6,173 nucleotides of DNA from the NCBI GenBank assembly GCA_049316985.1, contig JBMOJB010000206.1, positions 1-6,173 of the forward strand, given 5' to 3'. This stretch comes from CANHEE01 sp049316985. Its GTDB lineage: Bacteria; Bacteroidota; Bacteroidia; Chitinophagales; Saprospiraceae. The position numbers were made by a program, and so were the translations under genes. The notes below the pieces were generated by a model. The model made no database searches. It was given only the letters and a program-made list of their open reading frames with translations, and was not told where the DNA came from. Each line of letters begins with the position of its first letter. Position 1 is the first letter of the stretch. Positions 6,117 to 6,173 of this stretch are shown piece after piece.

Positions 6117-6173
6117 CCAAAATATCTTCAAATTTTCAAATCATGAGTCCCCTCCGTTAACCCAATTTTTCAA

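Larger units (their letters stand above)
5828..6173. other. Gene-free region upstream of tyrS with several short repeats
   Basis: I see no protein gene and no tRNA or rRNA in these 346 bp. From tyrS outward the region contains a probable -7 promoter element (5860-5867), TTTGAAG/TTTGATG-type short repeats (5916-5937), a GC-rich palindrome (5938-5958) between 10-bp direct repeats, a hairpin with a T-run (5976-5997), a weak GTGAA/TTCAC inverted repeat (6027-6041), a second hairpin with a 3-nt loop (6102-6116) and, at the right edge, an inverted copy of AATTTGAAGAT (6124-6134). The motif TTTTTTCAC occurs twice (5992-6000 and 6033-6041). Confidence 0.7.

Noticed and set aside
6142..6155. Minus-strand ATG with a good GGAGGGG Shine-Dalgarno at the right edge
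   Set aside because: The frame reads ATG ATT TGA and stops after two codons, so it is not a gene start; the downstream DNA is repeat-like.

Overview
The window looks like chromosomal DNA of a member of the Bacteroidota. It is AT-rich. It carries a TonB-dependent receptor with an N-terminal carboxypeptidase-regulatory-like domain, followed directly by a DUF4249 lipoprotein, a gene pair characteristic of this phylum. Gene starts lack clear Shine-Dalgarno sequences and have A-rich leaders. A phylum-type -7 promoter element (TAnnTTTG) lies upstream of tyrS. Order and genus cannot be fixed from the sequence; a Chitinophagales/Saprospirales/Sphingobacteriales-like lineage is only a guess.

Layout. 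Positions 1-92 show no gene. Positions 93-211 are a compound 7-bp tandem array (GAATTAC units, then TAATTGT units) that runs almost to the start codon of the receptor gene at 216. The plus-strand pair is the receptor (216-2594) and the DUF4249 lipoprotein (2614-3591), 19 bp apart and surely one operon. Three minus-strand genes meet it head-on: tyrS (4538-5827), a DUF1569/DinB-like protein (4043-4495) and a small membrane-anchored protein of unknown family (3588-4043). The last two overlap by one base in a TAATG junction. The two convergent units overlap by 4 bp at their stop codons, leaving no intergenic room for a terminator. Positions 5828-6173 hold no gene. They contain the probable tyrS promoter, a GC-rich REP-like palindrome between 10-bp direct repeats, two 6-bp-stem hairpins with 3-nt loops, and a distant 11-bp inverted repeat.

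How the genes work together. The receptor and lipoprotein probably form an outer-membrane uptake complex powered by TonB, with the lipoprotein acting like SusD as a surface cap or binding partner; the substrate cannot be read from sequence. TyrRS is a housekeeping translation enzyme and the two genes behind it may be co-transcribed, but no functional link is evident. I see no clear new multi-gene system. The most unusual items are the 17-core heptad array abutting the receptor gene, the TIGN form of the TyrRS HIGH motif, and the palindrome/direct-repeat cluster upstream of tyrS.
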